Shown here: positions 24,993-32,733 of the stretch, one piece after another
How the letters are laid out: each line of letters starts with the position of its first letter
Numbering within the stretch: position 1 is the first letter of the stretch
Source of the DNA: Faecalibacterium prausnitzii
Lineage (GTDB): Bacteria; Bacillota; Clostridia; Oscillospirales; Ruminococcaceae
Length of the DNA: 64,000 nt
Direction: 5' to 3'
Assembly (NCBI RefSeq): GCF_003287405.1
Contig: NZ_PRLD01000001.1
Span: 62,001 to 126,000, forward strand
Position numbers and translations under genes: made by a program
Notes under the pieces: model-generated
What the model was told of the DNA's origin: nothing
What the model saw: the letters and a program-made list of their open reading frames with translations, nothing else
Databases searched by the model: none

Positions 24993-26216
24993 ATGTTACA
25001 GATCCCGGAACTGCTTGCCCCGGCGGGCGATGCAGAACGTCTGCGTTATGCCATCAACTACGGTGCCGATGCCGTTTACTGCGGTCTGCCGGAGTTTGGT
25101 ATGCGCTCTGCCCCGGCCAATTTTACCCCGGAGCAGCTGACGGAAAGCGTCATCTACGCCCATGCCCGCGGCCGCAAGGTCTACCTGACCATGAACACCC
25201 TGCCCACCAACGAGGAAGCCGACCGCCTGCCGGAGGCCATCAAGGAAGCCGCCAAGGCCGGTGTGGATGCTTTTATCGTGGCAGACCTTGGTGTGCTGGA
25301 TGCCTGCAAGACCTTTGCCCCGGACATTGATGTGCATCTTTCCACCCAGACCGGCATCACCAACTGGGCAGCCGCCCGCGCCGCCTACAAAATGGGCGCA
25401 AAGCGCGTGGTGCTGGCCCGGGAGATGACCTTGCAGGATATTGCCATCCTGCGCGATAAGACCCCGCCGGAGCTGGAGATCGAGGCCTTTGTGCACGGTG
25501 CGATGTGCATGAGCGTGTCCGGCCGGTGCCTGCTGTCCAACTACATGGCAGGGCGTGACGCCAACCGCGGCCAGTGCGCCCAGCCCTGTCGCTGGAAGTA
25601 CTACCTGAGCGAGGAGACCCGCCCCGGTCAGCTGTACGAGATCGGCGAAAACGAGAACGGCAGCTACATCCTTAACGCCAACGATCTGTGCACCGCACCC
25701 TTCATCGACCTGATCTGCAAGGCGGGCGTGGACAGCCTGAAGATCGAAGGCCGCGCCAAGACCTTCTACTATGTTGCCAGCGTTACCGCTGCCTACCGCA
25801 AGGCACTGGACGCCTATCTGGCCGACCCGGCAAACGATAACTTTGAGCTGCCGCCGGAGGTGTACGCAGAGCTTACCCGCACCAGCCACCGGCACTATTC
25901 TCCCGGCTTCTATTTTGGCCGCGAACAGGCCAAACAGGCCACCGACAGCGCCACCTACATCCGCGAGTGGGAGTTCGTTGGCACGGTGGACAGCTGGGAA
26001 AACGGCATCGCCCATTGCCAGCAGCGCGGCAAATGGAGCCTTGGAGATACGCTGGAGGCACTGTGCCCGGACGGACGCAGCATCCCGCTTACCCCGGAAT
26101 GGATTGAAAACGAAGCAGGGGAGCGGGTGGAAAGCACCCCTCACGCCATGGAAAAATACACCATGCCCACCCCGGAACTGCCGCCCATGAGCCTGCTGCG
26201 CCGCAAAACGGTGTAA
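24993..26216 (+). CDS. U32 family peptidase-like protein (TrhP/YrrO type)
   Basis: 407 residues. TIM-barrel N-terminus (ELLAPAGDAERLRYAINYGADAVYCG in the first 40 residues) and the family cysteine signature at about 167-205 with CMSVSGRCLLSN and GQCAQPCRW, which would bind an Fe-S cluster. U32 proteins of this branch (E. coli TrhP/YegQ, Bacillus YrrO) hydroxylate tRNA uridine 34 rather than act as proteases. The place after mltG matches yrrL-yrrM-yrrN-yrrO of Bacillus, with yrrM and yrrN missing. Start ATG after AGAGAGGA. Confidence 0.85.
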   Translation: MLQIPELLAPAGDAERLRYAINYGADAVYCGLPEFGMRSAPANFTPEQLTESVIYAHARGRKVYLTMNTLPTNEEADRLPEAIKEAAKAGVDAFIVADLGVLDACKTFAPDIDVHLSTQTGITNWAAARAAYKMGAKRVVLAREMTLQDIAILRDKTPPELEIEAFVHGAMCMSVSGRCLLSNYMAGRDANRGQCAQPCRWKYYLSEETRPGQLYEIGENENGSYILNANDLCTAPFIDLICKAGVDSLKIEGRAKTFYYVASVTAAYRKALDAYLADPANDNFELPPEVYAELTRTSHRHYSPGFYFGREQAKQATDSATYIREWEFVGTVDSWENGIAHCQQRGKWSLGDTLEALCPDGRSIPLTPEWIENEAGERVESTPHAMEKYTMPTPELPPMSLLRRKTV

Positions 26217-26244
26217 CAGCGTGACAAAAAGGAAGGAAAACGCC

Positions 26245-27000
26245 GTGAAGTACAATAACACTTCTGCCCGCTACGCCATTCTGGATGAGCTGCGCGGACT
26301 GGATTTAGTTAGTATGATGCTCTATCACGGCTGCTGGGATCTGGTCAATCTGTTCGGCATTCAGGCAGACTGGTATTATGGCTTGCCCGGGCATCTGTGG
26401 CAGCAGAGCATCTGCTGGGTGTTTATTCTATTGTCCGGCTTCTGTGTGCAGCTTGGGCATCATACCCTGCGCCGGGGCGCACAGGTGTTTGGGGCGGGGG
26501 CGCTTGTCACGGCAGTCACGCTGCTTTTTATGCCGGATGACAGGGTCGTTTTTGGCGTGCTGACCCTGCTGGGCAGCGCTATGCTGCTGACCGGCCTTTT
26601 GGAAAAGCCGCTGCGGCGCATTCCACCCGCAGCAGGGTTTGCTATCTCCGCAGTGCTGTTCGCCCTGACCCGCAATGTTTCGGCAGGCTATTTGGGTTTT
26701 GGCAGCCTGCGCCTCTGGCTGCCGCAGACACTGTATGCAAACTACGTTACAGCGTACTTTGGCTTTTATCCGTGGTGGTTCTATTCTACGGATTATTTCG
26801 CCCTTCTGCCGTGGCTGTTTCTGTTCTGGGCGGGGTACTTTCTCTACGGAGTTGTAGGGCGGCAGCGCATGGAGCCCTTGCACTGCTCGGTCTGCCCGCC
26901 GCTGGGCTGGCTTGGACGGCACTCGCTGCTGCTGTATCTGTTGCACCAGCCGGTCATCTACGGGGCGCTTCTGGCAGTGTTCCGCGTATTGGGCAGCTGA
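26245..27000 (+). CDS. DUF1624 / HGSNAT-like membrane acyltransferase
   Basis: 251 residues with about seven membrane helices. The N-terminus RYAILDELRGLDLVSMMLYH matches the heparan-alpha-glucosaminide N-acetyltransferase catalytic family, whose bacterial members transfer acyl groups to sugars across the membrane. Start chosen as the GTG at 26245 because GGAAGG is 8 nt upstream; the GTG at 26221 has no ribosome site. It follows the U32 gene closely and is probably co-transcribed. Substrate unknown. Confidence 0.75.
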   Translation: MKYNNTSARYAILDELRGLDLVSMMLYHGCWDLVNLFGIQADWYYGLPGHLWQQSICWVFILLSGFCVQLGHHTLRRGAQVFGAGALVTAVTLLFMPDDRVVFGVLTLLGSAMLLTGLLEKPLRRIPPAAGFAISAVLFALTRNVSAGYLGFGSLRLWLPQTLYANYVTAYFGFYPWWFYSTDYFALLPWLFLFWAGYFLYGVVGRQRMEPLHCSVCPPLGWLGRHSLLLYLLHQPVIYGALLAVFRVLGS

Positions 27001-27066
27001 AACGCACGCTCTGTGCGCTTTAGAAAAGGTGGCATTGTTGTGCCGTGCAAACATTGCGCCAATGCC

Positions 27067-27096
27067 TTGACAAGCGGGGCAGGGCTGTGGTATCCT
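27067..27096 (+). promoter_or_regulatory. Flavodoxin promoter
   Basis: TTGACA (27067-27072), 18 bp, TATCCT (27091-27096). Confidence 0.65.
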
Positions 27097-27103
27097 GTTG
27101 ACG

Positions 27104-27182
27104 GTTAGAAAATGCTAACTACAAAAATGCGTCATGAAACACGGACGCATTTTTACAGAGCATGAAGTTAAACGAAACTAAC
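27104..27182 (+). promoter_or_regulatory. Two palindromic operators and a hairpin in the flavodoxin leader
   Basis: GTTAG-N6-CTAAC at 27104-27119 lies just downstream of the -10; GTTAA-N6-CTAAC (one mismatch) at 27167-27182 lies before the ribosome site. Between them is AAAATGCGT (27124-27132) / ACGCATTTT (27145-27153), a perfect 9-bp hairpin ending in T residues. The same motif recurs upstream of the YgbA_NO gene (27716-27739). The half-site resembles those of DtxR-type iron regulators. Confidence 0.65.
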
Positions 27183-27207
27183 TACACAGAGAAAGAGGTA
27201 GAGTTTT

Positions 27208-27630
27208 ATGAGCAAAGTAGCAATCGTATTCTGGAGCGCCACCGGCAATACCGAGACCATGGCAAACTGCATCGCCGAGGGCGCAGGTGCCAACGGCACC
27301 ATCGTGTCCTGCGCCGAGATGACCCCCGCAAAGCTGGCAGAGTTTGATGTGGTGGCCTTTGGCTGCCCGGCTATGGGTGCAGAGCAGCTGGAGGAGAGCG
27401 AGTTCGAGCCTATGTTTGCTGCACTGGAAGGCTCTCTGAACGGCAAAAAGATCGCACTGTTCGGCTCCTACGGCTGGGGTGACGGTCAGTGGATGCGCGA
27501 CTGGGTACAGCGCGCACAGGATGATGGCGCACAGCTGTTCAGCGAGGAAGGGCTCATCTGCAACGAAACACCTGATGATGACGTGCAGGCTGCCTGCCGT
27601 AAGCTGGGCGCAGATCTGGCGGCATGGTGA
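27208..27630 (+). CDS. Short-chain flavodoxin
   Basis: 140 residues. FMN-binding electron carrier; the phosphate loop WSATGNTE (9-16) and aromatic loops FGSYGWGDGQW (about 88-98) are typical of clostridial flavodoxins. Flavodoxin replaces ferredoxin when iron is short, which fits the putative metal-regulator operators before it. The start follows AAGAGGTAGAG. Monocistronic, followed by a small hairpin (GAGAG/CTCTC, 27638-27652). Confidence 0.93.
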   Translation: MSKVAIVFWSATGNTETMANCIAEGAGANGTIVSCAEMTPAKLAEFDVVAFGCPAMGAEQLEESEFEPMFAALEGSLNGKKIALFGSYGWGDGQWMRDWVQRAQDDGAQLFSEEGLICNETPDDDVQAACRKLGADLAAW

Positions 27631-27652
27631 GCTTTACGAGAGGGAAACTCTC

Positions 27653-27739
27653 TTGACAAAAATGGTTTGCTGCGCTAAACTATAACTTGCCGTGTTTCGG
27701 CATTTTTATAGAAACAAAAGTTAGAAAGCACTAACTTTT
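27653..27739 (+). promoter_or_regulatory. Promoter and 24-bp palindromic operator upstream of the YgbA_NO locus
   Basis: TTGACA (27653-27658), 17 bp, TAAACT (27676-27681). A small hairpin TGCCG/CGGCA with TTTTT follows (27688-27707). Then AAAAGTTAG-N6-CTAACTTTT (27716-27739), a perfect 9-6-9 palindrome sharing the GTTAG-N6-CTAAC core with the flavodoxin leader. Confidence 0.75.
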
Positions 27740-27786
27740 AGAAGTGCAGCAGCCGTTATGCAGAGTATCGTAAAAATGCAGAATTT

Positions 27787-27833
27787 ACGGCAGGAGAAAG
27801 CGGACGAAATATCCGTCAACTCCTGCCGTTTTT
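27787..27833 (+). terminator. Leader terminator before the small-ORF/YgbA_NO genes
   Basis: Stem ACGGCAGGAG (27787-27796) / CTCCTGCCGT (27820-27829) with inner CGGA/TCCG, followed by TTTTT. It sits between the promoter and the first gene, so it acts as an attenuator or ends a short leader RNA of about 145 nt. Confidence 0.8.
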
Positions 27834-27849
27834 GGTAAAGGCGGTGTAT

Positions 27850-27948
27850 ATGGAAATGGCTGTGGCACTTGGCGTTACAGTAGGCTTTGCGTTTTTGCGC
27901 AGTGCAGTACGCCGTGCTGCGCGCCGGTCAGGCCGTAAAAGAGAATAA
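27850..27948 (+). CDS. Small 32-residue membrane peptide
   Basis: MEMAVALGVTVGFAFLRSAV followed by a basic tail rich in Arg and Lys. One hydrophobic helix and a positive C-terminus suggest a small membrane protein with its tail in the cytoplasm. A moderate ribosome site (AAGGCGG) precedes the ATG, and the next gene follows after 24 nt. It resembles in form, but not in cysteine content, the small proteins beside feoB genes. I do not recognise it. Confidence 0.5.
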   Translation: MEMAVALGVTVGFAFLRSAVRRAARRSGRKRE

Positions 27949-27972
27949 GAATGATCAGGAGGAACGGACCCG

Positions 27973-28332
27973 ATGCAGCAGACCCCCAAAAACTTGGATA
28001 AAAAGCGTGCAGATGAAAAACTGCTTGTCAGCGAGATGATCGCACTCTACTGCCGCAAACAGCATGACACTCCCAAAGGCACTTTATGCCCGGAGTGCCG
28101 GCAGCTGCACGATTATGCGCTTGCGCGCATTGAAAAGTGTCCGTTTATGGAAACAAAGACCTTCTGTTCCGCCTGCAAGGTCCATTGCTATAAACCGGAA
28201 ATGCGGGAGAAAATTCGTGCAGTCATGCGCTGGGCGGGCCCGCGTATGCTGCCGGTGCATCCGGTATTGTCTATCAGGCACGTGGCGGTCACGCTCAAAT
28301 CCAAGCGGGAAGCCAAAAAGGCAAACGGATAA
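27973..28332 (+). CDS. YgbA_NO family protein (nitrous-oxide-stimulated promoter family)
   Basis: 119 residues, soluble, with conserved cysteines in LCPEC, KCPF and CSACKVHCY and a C-terminal basic region. Matches the YgbA_NO family, first seen in nitric-oxide-induced genes (E. coli ygbA is under NsrR control). The biochemical role is not established; the cysteine pattern suggests metal or Fe-S binding. Start follows AGGAGGAAC. The upstream operator shared with flavodoxin suggests iron or nitrosative control. Confidence 0.85.
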   Translation: MQQTPKNLDKKRADEKLLVSEMIALYCRKQHDTPKGTLCPECRQLHDYALARIEKCPFMETKTFCSACKVHCYKPEMREKIRAVMRWAGPRMLPVHPVLSIRHVAVTLKSKREAKKANG

Positions 28333-28389
28333 AATCCATGTATAAACCCTTGCTCCACAGGGCAACCTATGGACAAAGAGGTGATAAGC

Positions 28390-28548
28390 ATGGAAAACAT
28401 CGGCGTGACCTGTGATGTCTGCGCGTGCTGCCACAATGTGGACGGCTGCAAATGTGATCTGCCGCAGATCAAGGTGACGGAGCAGTGCAGCTGCACCACC
28501 CAGCAGGTGGAGACCCCGCACTACTGCCAGAGCTACGAAGAAAAGTAA
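28390..28548 (+). CDS. DUF1540 small cysteine-rich protein
   Basis: 52 residues with nine cysteines (8, 11, 13, 14, 20, 22, 33, 35, 46) and the phrase VTCDVCACCHNVDGCKC, the DUF1540 pattern of one or two small metal-binding modules. Start after AGAGGTG. It is 57 nt after the YgbA_NO gene and before a strong terminator, so the two are likely co-transcribed. DUF1540 proteins are common in clostridia; their role is unknown, though metal storage is plausible. Confidence 0.8.
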   Translation: MENIGVTCDVCACCHNVDGCKCDLPQIKVTEQCSCTTQQVETPHYCQSYEEK

Positions 28549-28564
28549 GTTCCTACCAGCGCAA

Positions 28565-28610
28565 AGCAGCCCCTGCCGGAACGGCTTTCCGGCAGGGGCT
28601 GCTGCGTTTT
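28565..28610 (+). terminator. Terminator of the YgbA_NO/DUF1540 operon
   Basis: Perfect 17-bp stem, 28565-28581 with 28587-28603, five-base loop, followed by GCGTTTT. Confidence 0.9.
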
Positions 28611-28623
28611 ACGGTATCAATGC

Positions 28624-29238
28624 TCAGCGCAGCGTCACGTTACAGGTGGCAAGGCTGCGGATCAGTGTACCGACGCTGTCCTTCATCTGGATACCGGCAA
28701 AGCCCAGCGCGAAGGCGGCCTGCACGTTTTCCAGTCTGTCATCGATAAATACGCACTCGCTGGCCTTCAGCTGATACTTCTTCAGCAAAGCTTTGTAGAT
28801 CTGCGGGTCGGGCTTGTTCACCTGTACCTCACAGGAGGCTACGCCGCCGTCAAACTGAGCCAGCACGCCGCGTTCGATCAGCAATTCCAGCACATCCTGC
28901 GGAATGTTGCTCAGGTAATACACGCAATAGCCGTGGCTCTTCAGCCGCCGCACCAGTTCCAGCATCCGCAGACGCGGGCGCAGAATGTGCATCCAGTCGT
29001 CCAGCACGCCCTGCACCTCAAAGGCGCAGCCCTCGGCGCGGGCGTGCTCCAGCATACGCTGGTTGCCGTCATAGCGGGAAAGCTTGCCCGCGTCCAGCAG
29101 CTGCCACTCCTCGCTGCCAAAGGTCAAATCGTAGACCTTCTCCTCCATTTCGGCGTTGCACAGCCGGTCTACAAGGTACGCCTTGGGGTCAAAATCCACC
29201 AGCACACCGCCGATATCAAAAATAATGCTTTTATACAT
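28624..29238 (-). CDS. HAD-superfamily hydrolase
   Basis: 204 residues. Motif I is FDIGGVLVDFD (7-17), motif II in YYLSNIP, the lysine in VNKPDPQIY and the acidic motif FIDDRLENV, so a complete HAD phosphatase of the YihX/haloacid-dehalogenase-like subgroup. An earlier in-frame start exists, but the ATG at 29236-29238 gives the family N-terminus with GAGG upstream. Substrate unknown, probably a sugar phosphate. It converges on the DUF1540 gene. Confidence 0.85.
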   Translation of the reverse strand: MYKSIIFDIGGVLVDFDPKAYLVDRLCNAEMEEKVYDLTFGSEEWQLLDAGKLSRYDGNQRMLEHARAEGCAFEVQGVLDDWMHILRPRLRMLELVRRLKSHGYCVYYLSNIPQDVLELLIERGVLAQFDGGVASCEVQVNKPDPQIYKALLKKYQLKASECVFIDDRLENVQAAFALGFAGIQMKDSVGTLIRSLATCNVTLR

Positions 29239-29374
29239 AACTGCTGCCTCGCTTGTATTGGATGTTTTTCTCAGATATTTTCCATAGTATACCACAACCG
29301 GGCGGGTGCTTTCCACCCCTTTGGCATAGAAAATGCCGCCCCGGCGTATGCTGTGGCAGAAAGGGGAGAGTGCC

Positions 29375-29668
29375 GTGACGATCCGGGAACTGTGCGAGAA
29401 AGAGGTCGTTCAGTTGGAGCAGGGGGTGTGCCTTGGCCGCGCGGATGATCTGGAACTTGACCCCGCAACGGCGCAGCTGCAAAGCCTGATCTTACTGGGC
29501 AGGCCACGATTTTTTGGTCTGCTGGGTCGGGACGAGAGTCTGACCATCCCTTGGAGGGAGATTGAGACCATTGGCACGGATGCCATTCTGGTGCATACCG
29601 CCGTGCCAAAAGCACCGGCAGCACCTCACGGCTTCTGGCAGCAGCTGCGTGCAAAGCTGGGTCTGTGA
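29375..29668 (+). CDS. YlmC/YmxH family sporulation-associated PRC-barrel protein
   Basis: 97 residues: IRELCEKEVVQLEQGVCLGRADDLELD followed by IPWREIETIGTDAILV, the PRC-barrel pattern of YlmC/YmxH. The GTG at 29375 follows GGGGAG and begins VTIRELCEKEVV, as in relatives; an upstream in-frame ATG has no ribosome site. Bacillus ymxH is a mother-cell gene of unknown function. It stands alone here. Confidence 0.8.
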   Translation: MTIRELCEKEVVQLEQGVCLGRADDLELDPATAQLQSLILLGRPRFFGLLGRDESLTIPWREIETIGTDAILVHTAVPKAPAAPHGFWQQLRAKLGL

Positions 29669-29721
29669 AAAATAGGGGAATATTTTGAAAAATAAAACCA
29701 TAATTTTTGTAAAATCATGAA

Positions 29722-29749
29722 TGGACATTTTCGGCAAAGTGACTATAAT
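29722..29749 (+). promoter_or_regulatory. Promoter of the LtaS-like gene
   Basis: TGGACA (29722-29727), 16 bp, TATAAT (29744-29749). A small stem GGCTTGTGC/GCACAGCC follows in the leader. Confidence 0.65.
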
Positions 29750-29823
29750 AAGCACGAAAGGCTTGTGCAAATAGCACAGCCACTCTGGAAATAGGGTTCG
29801 GGACGTGGAAAGGGATATCAACT

Positions 29824-31761
29824 ATGAAAACATCCAAACCGCTGTTGACCCTGCGGATGCTCTTCCCGGCGGCAGTTTCTCTTATCGTGCTGCTGCTGGG
29901 CGAGTGGATCGCGCGTGGGTCGCTGACCGCTGATACCTTTATCAGCTTTATTTTTCCCCATTTCGGGGCATACCTGCTGGCATGGCTGCTGCTGTTTCTG
30001 GTGTGGGAACTGCTGGACTGGGTGCTGCGCATCCCGCCGCTTGCTACGCTGGGCATGGCTGTTCTGGGCTGCGCACCCTGCGCAGTAAACTTTTACACCA
30101 TGCAGCTGCGGGGTGAGCCCTTTCTGCCGTGGGATCTGATGCAGGTGTCCGAAGCCGCCGGTGTGGCCTCTGCTGCCGGGCTCAAGTTGCAGACCAGCAT
30201 GGTGGTCTCCATTGTGCTGGTGCTGGCGCTTACGGTGGCAAGCTTCTTTGTTTATCGCGGGCGGCTGCGTCAGCGCTGGCTGCCAAGGCTTGCGGGCACC
30301 GGTGCTTCGGCGGCGGCGCTGTGTCTGCTGATCTTCGGCGTTTACTTACAGCCCGCAGTCACGCAGGTTTTGGGCATCACGCCGGATGCGTGGATGCAGG
30401 ACCGCTACTATCGTTACTACGGTGTACTTACCGGTTTTATGACCAACCTCACCAATCTGGAGATCGACAAGCCCGAGGGCTACTCGGAGCAGGCGGTGGA
30501 CGATATTCTGGATAACGTAGCTGAGAGCGAGAAATTCTCCACCGGCCCCATGTATGCGGGCAGTTATGCCGCTACTACCCCCAAGGAGGAGCAGGCAAAG
30601 CAGCCTACCATTATTTATGTGATGGACGAGTCCTACTGGGATGTTTCGGAGTTAGAGCAGTACGGCATCACCTTTGATACCGATGTATCGCAGAACCTCC
30701 ACGCTTTGCAGCAGACCAGCGCCTACGGCAGAGCCTACAGCCCCAGCTTTGGCGGCGGCACCTGTGATGTGGAATTTGAAGCCCTGACCGGCTACTCGGT
30801 GTCCTTCCTGCCCAGCGGCAGCAAGCCCTACCAGCAGCACGTCACAAAGCCCATGTTCGCCCTGCCCAACTACCTCAAACTCAAGGGCTATCAGACCGCT
30901 GCGGTGCACTGCTTCTGGGCAAAATACTGGAGCCGCGATAAGGCGTATCCCAACCTCGGTTTCAGTGATTTTATCAGTCTGGAAGATATGCACGGCGTGA
31001 CCAAGGTGCGCAAGCACTACTGGACCAGCGGCCTTGTGACCGATGACTCTATGGCCGACCAGATCATTCAGCAGTACGAAAAGATGAGCACTTCCTCTGA
31101 TAAGCCCATCTTCCTGCACGCGGTCACCATGCAGAACCATACCAATTATAATAGAGACAACTACCCAGATGACGAGCGGGTGCACGTCGTATCCCATCCG
31201 GTGGGGCTCAAGAGCAGCACCGTGGGTGCGCTGGAAGATTTCGCTACCGGCATCCGGGATGCAGACGCCATGTTGGGCAAGCTGACGGCGTATTTTTCTC
31301 AGGTGGACGAGCCGGTTATTCTGGTGTTCTGGGGCGACCACTATAACCCCATCGATTCCAACTACGATGTCTACACCACTACCGGTTATGCAAGCGGCTC
31401 CAGCACCGACCCCCGTCTGCACCAGACCACGCTGCTGATGTGGTCGAATTACAGCCAGCAGCCGGTGGACTTTGGCACCATTGCCGCTTACGATATCTCC
31501 CCGGTGATGATGGAACTGTTCGGGCTGGAGCAGCCGCTGTACTTCCAGTTCCTCAACCGGCAGCTGCGGGTCGCCAGCCGCAGCTGCACCCGCGGCACTA
31601 CCATGAACTTGGACGGCACCACCACCCAGCAGCCCACGGAGTTCCAGCAGCGCTGGACAAACGAGCACTGGATGCTGCAATACGACCTGATGTTCGGCAA
31701 GGGATATGCCCTCAACCGCATGGGCGTTGCGGGCTTAAGCGGGATGAATACGGGCAAATAA
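29824..31761 (+). CDS. LtaS-family phosphoglycerol transferase (sulfatase fold)
   Basis: 645 residues: five membrane helices (about 8-190), a linker, then an extracellular alkaline-phosphatase/sulfatase domain. The nucleophile is Thr313 in GGGTCDVEFEALTG, matching the LtaS threonine; later metal ligands are seen in FWGDHYNP. Such enzymes polymerise glycerol phosphate on the membrane for lipoteichoic acid or related polymers. It is monocistronic with its own promoter. Confidence 0.88.
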   Translation: MKTSKPLLTLRMLFPAAVSLIVLLLGEWIARGSLTADTFISFIFPHFGAYLLAWLLLFLVWELLDWVLRIPPLATLGMAVLGCAPCAVNFYTMQLRGEPFLPWDLMQVSEAAGVASAAGLKLQTSMVVSIVLVLALTVASFFVYRGRLRQRWLPRLAGTGASAAALCLLIFGVYLQPAVTQVLGITPDAWMQDRYYRYYGVLTGFMTNLTNLEIDKPEGYSEQAVDDILDNVAESEKFSTGPMYAGSYAATTPKEEQAKQPTIIYVMDESYWDVSELEQYGITFDTDVSQNLHALQQTSAYGRAYSPSFGGGTCDVEFEALTGYSVSFLPSGSKPYQQHVTKPMFALPNYLKLKGYQTAAVHCFWAKYWSRDKAYPNLGFSDFISLEDMHGVTKVRKHYWTSGLVTDDSMADQIIQQYEKMSTSSDKPIFLHAVTMQNHTNYNRDNYPDDERVHVVSHPVGLKSSTVGALEDFATGIRDADAMLGKLTAYFSQVDEPVILVFWGDHYNPIDSNYDVYTTTGYASGSSTDPRLHQTTLLMWSNYSQQPVDFGTIAAYDISPVMMELFGLEQPLYFQFLNRQLRVASRSCTRGTTMNLDGTTTQQPTEFQQRWTNEHWMLQYDLMFGKGYALNRMGVAGLSGMNTGK

Positions 31762-31804
31762 GAGAAAAAGTGAGAGTTTCTTTATACAAAACAGAGAAAA
31801 CCAC

Positions 31805-31833
31805 TTGCAACCGCATTCTTTTTGTGCTATTAT
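31805..31833 (+). promoter_or_regulatory. rpsB-tsf promoter
   Basis: TTGCAA (31805-31810), 17 bp, TATTAT (31828-31833). The leader to the rpsB ATG is about 122 nt, long enough to hold an S2 autoregulatory structure, though none is obvious. Confidence 0.7.
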
Positions 31834-31962
31834 AACAAAGCATTACACACGCATCACTATGCCCTTTTGTGCCCTTTTGGGTTGAGGGCAGTCCGCCGGT
31901 ACCCGATGTACTGTGCAGATCACGGTGTGCGGAGGCAAAACAATATCTGGAGGTATTTTATT

Positions 31963-32685
31963 ATGGCAGTCGTTTCTATGAAGCAGCTTCTCGAGGCAGG
32001 TGTGCACTTCGGTCACCAGACCCGCCGCTGGAACCCCAAGATGGCTAAATACATCTTCACCGAGCGCAATGGTATCTATATCATTGACCTGCAGAAGACC
32101 GTGAAGAAGCTGGACGAGGCTTACAACTACGTGAAGGAAGTTGCAGCTGAGGGCGGCGACATCCTGTTCGTTGGCACCAAGAAGCAGGCTCAGGAGTCCA
32201 TCCGTGACGAGGCTCTGCGCTGCGGCATGCACTACGTCAACGCTCGTTGGCTGGGCGGCATGATGACCAACTTCCGCACCATCCGTAAGCGCATCGACCG
32301 TATGGATCAGCTGGCTAAGATGAAGGAGAACGGCACCTTCGAGCTGCTGCCCAAGAAGGAAGTGGCTAAGCTGGAGCTGGAGATGGAGAAGCTGGACAAG
32401 TATCTGGGCGGCGTCAAGAACATGAAGACCCTGCCGAAGGCTATGTTCATTGTCGATCCTCACAAGGAGCGCATCGCTGTTGCCGAGGCTCGCAAGCTGA
32501 ACATCCCCATCGTTGCTATCGTTGATACCAACTGCAACCCCGATGAGATCGACTACGTGATCCCCGGCAACGACGACGCTATCCGCGCTGTCAAGCTGAT
32601 CGCCGGCGCTATGGCTGACGCTGTGCTGGAAGGCAAGCAGGGCAACCAGGAGGCCGCTCCCGCCGAGGACGCAGCAAACGCCTGA
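31963..32685 (+). CDS. rpsB: Small ribosomal subunit protein uS2
   Basis: 240 residues, beginning [20 protein letters not shown], with [12 protein letters not shown] and the conserved FVGTKKQAQ block. Start taken at 31963 after TGGAGG; earlier in-frame starts lie in the leader. Paired with tsf, the standard operon. The last 15 residues are an acidic/Ala tail. Confidence 0.98.
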   Translation: MAVVSMKQLLEAGVHFGHQTRRWNPKMAKYIFTERNGIYIIDLQKTVKKLDEAYNYVKEVAAEGGDILFVGTKKQAQESIRDEALRCGMHYVNARWLGGMMTNFRTIRKRIDRMDQLAKMKENGTFELLPKKEVAKLELEMEKLDKYLGGVKNMKTLPKAMFIVDPHKERIAVAEARKLNIPIVAIVDTNCNPDEIDYVIPGNDDAIRAVKLIAGAMADAVLEGKQGNQEAAPAEDAANA

Positions 32686-32733
32686 TTTCCCATTCCGCAA
32701 CCAATCAAATAACGTGTAAGGGAGAAAACAAAA

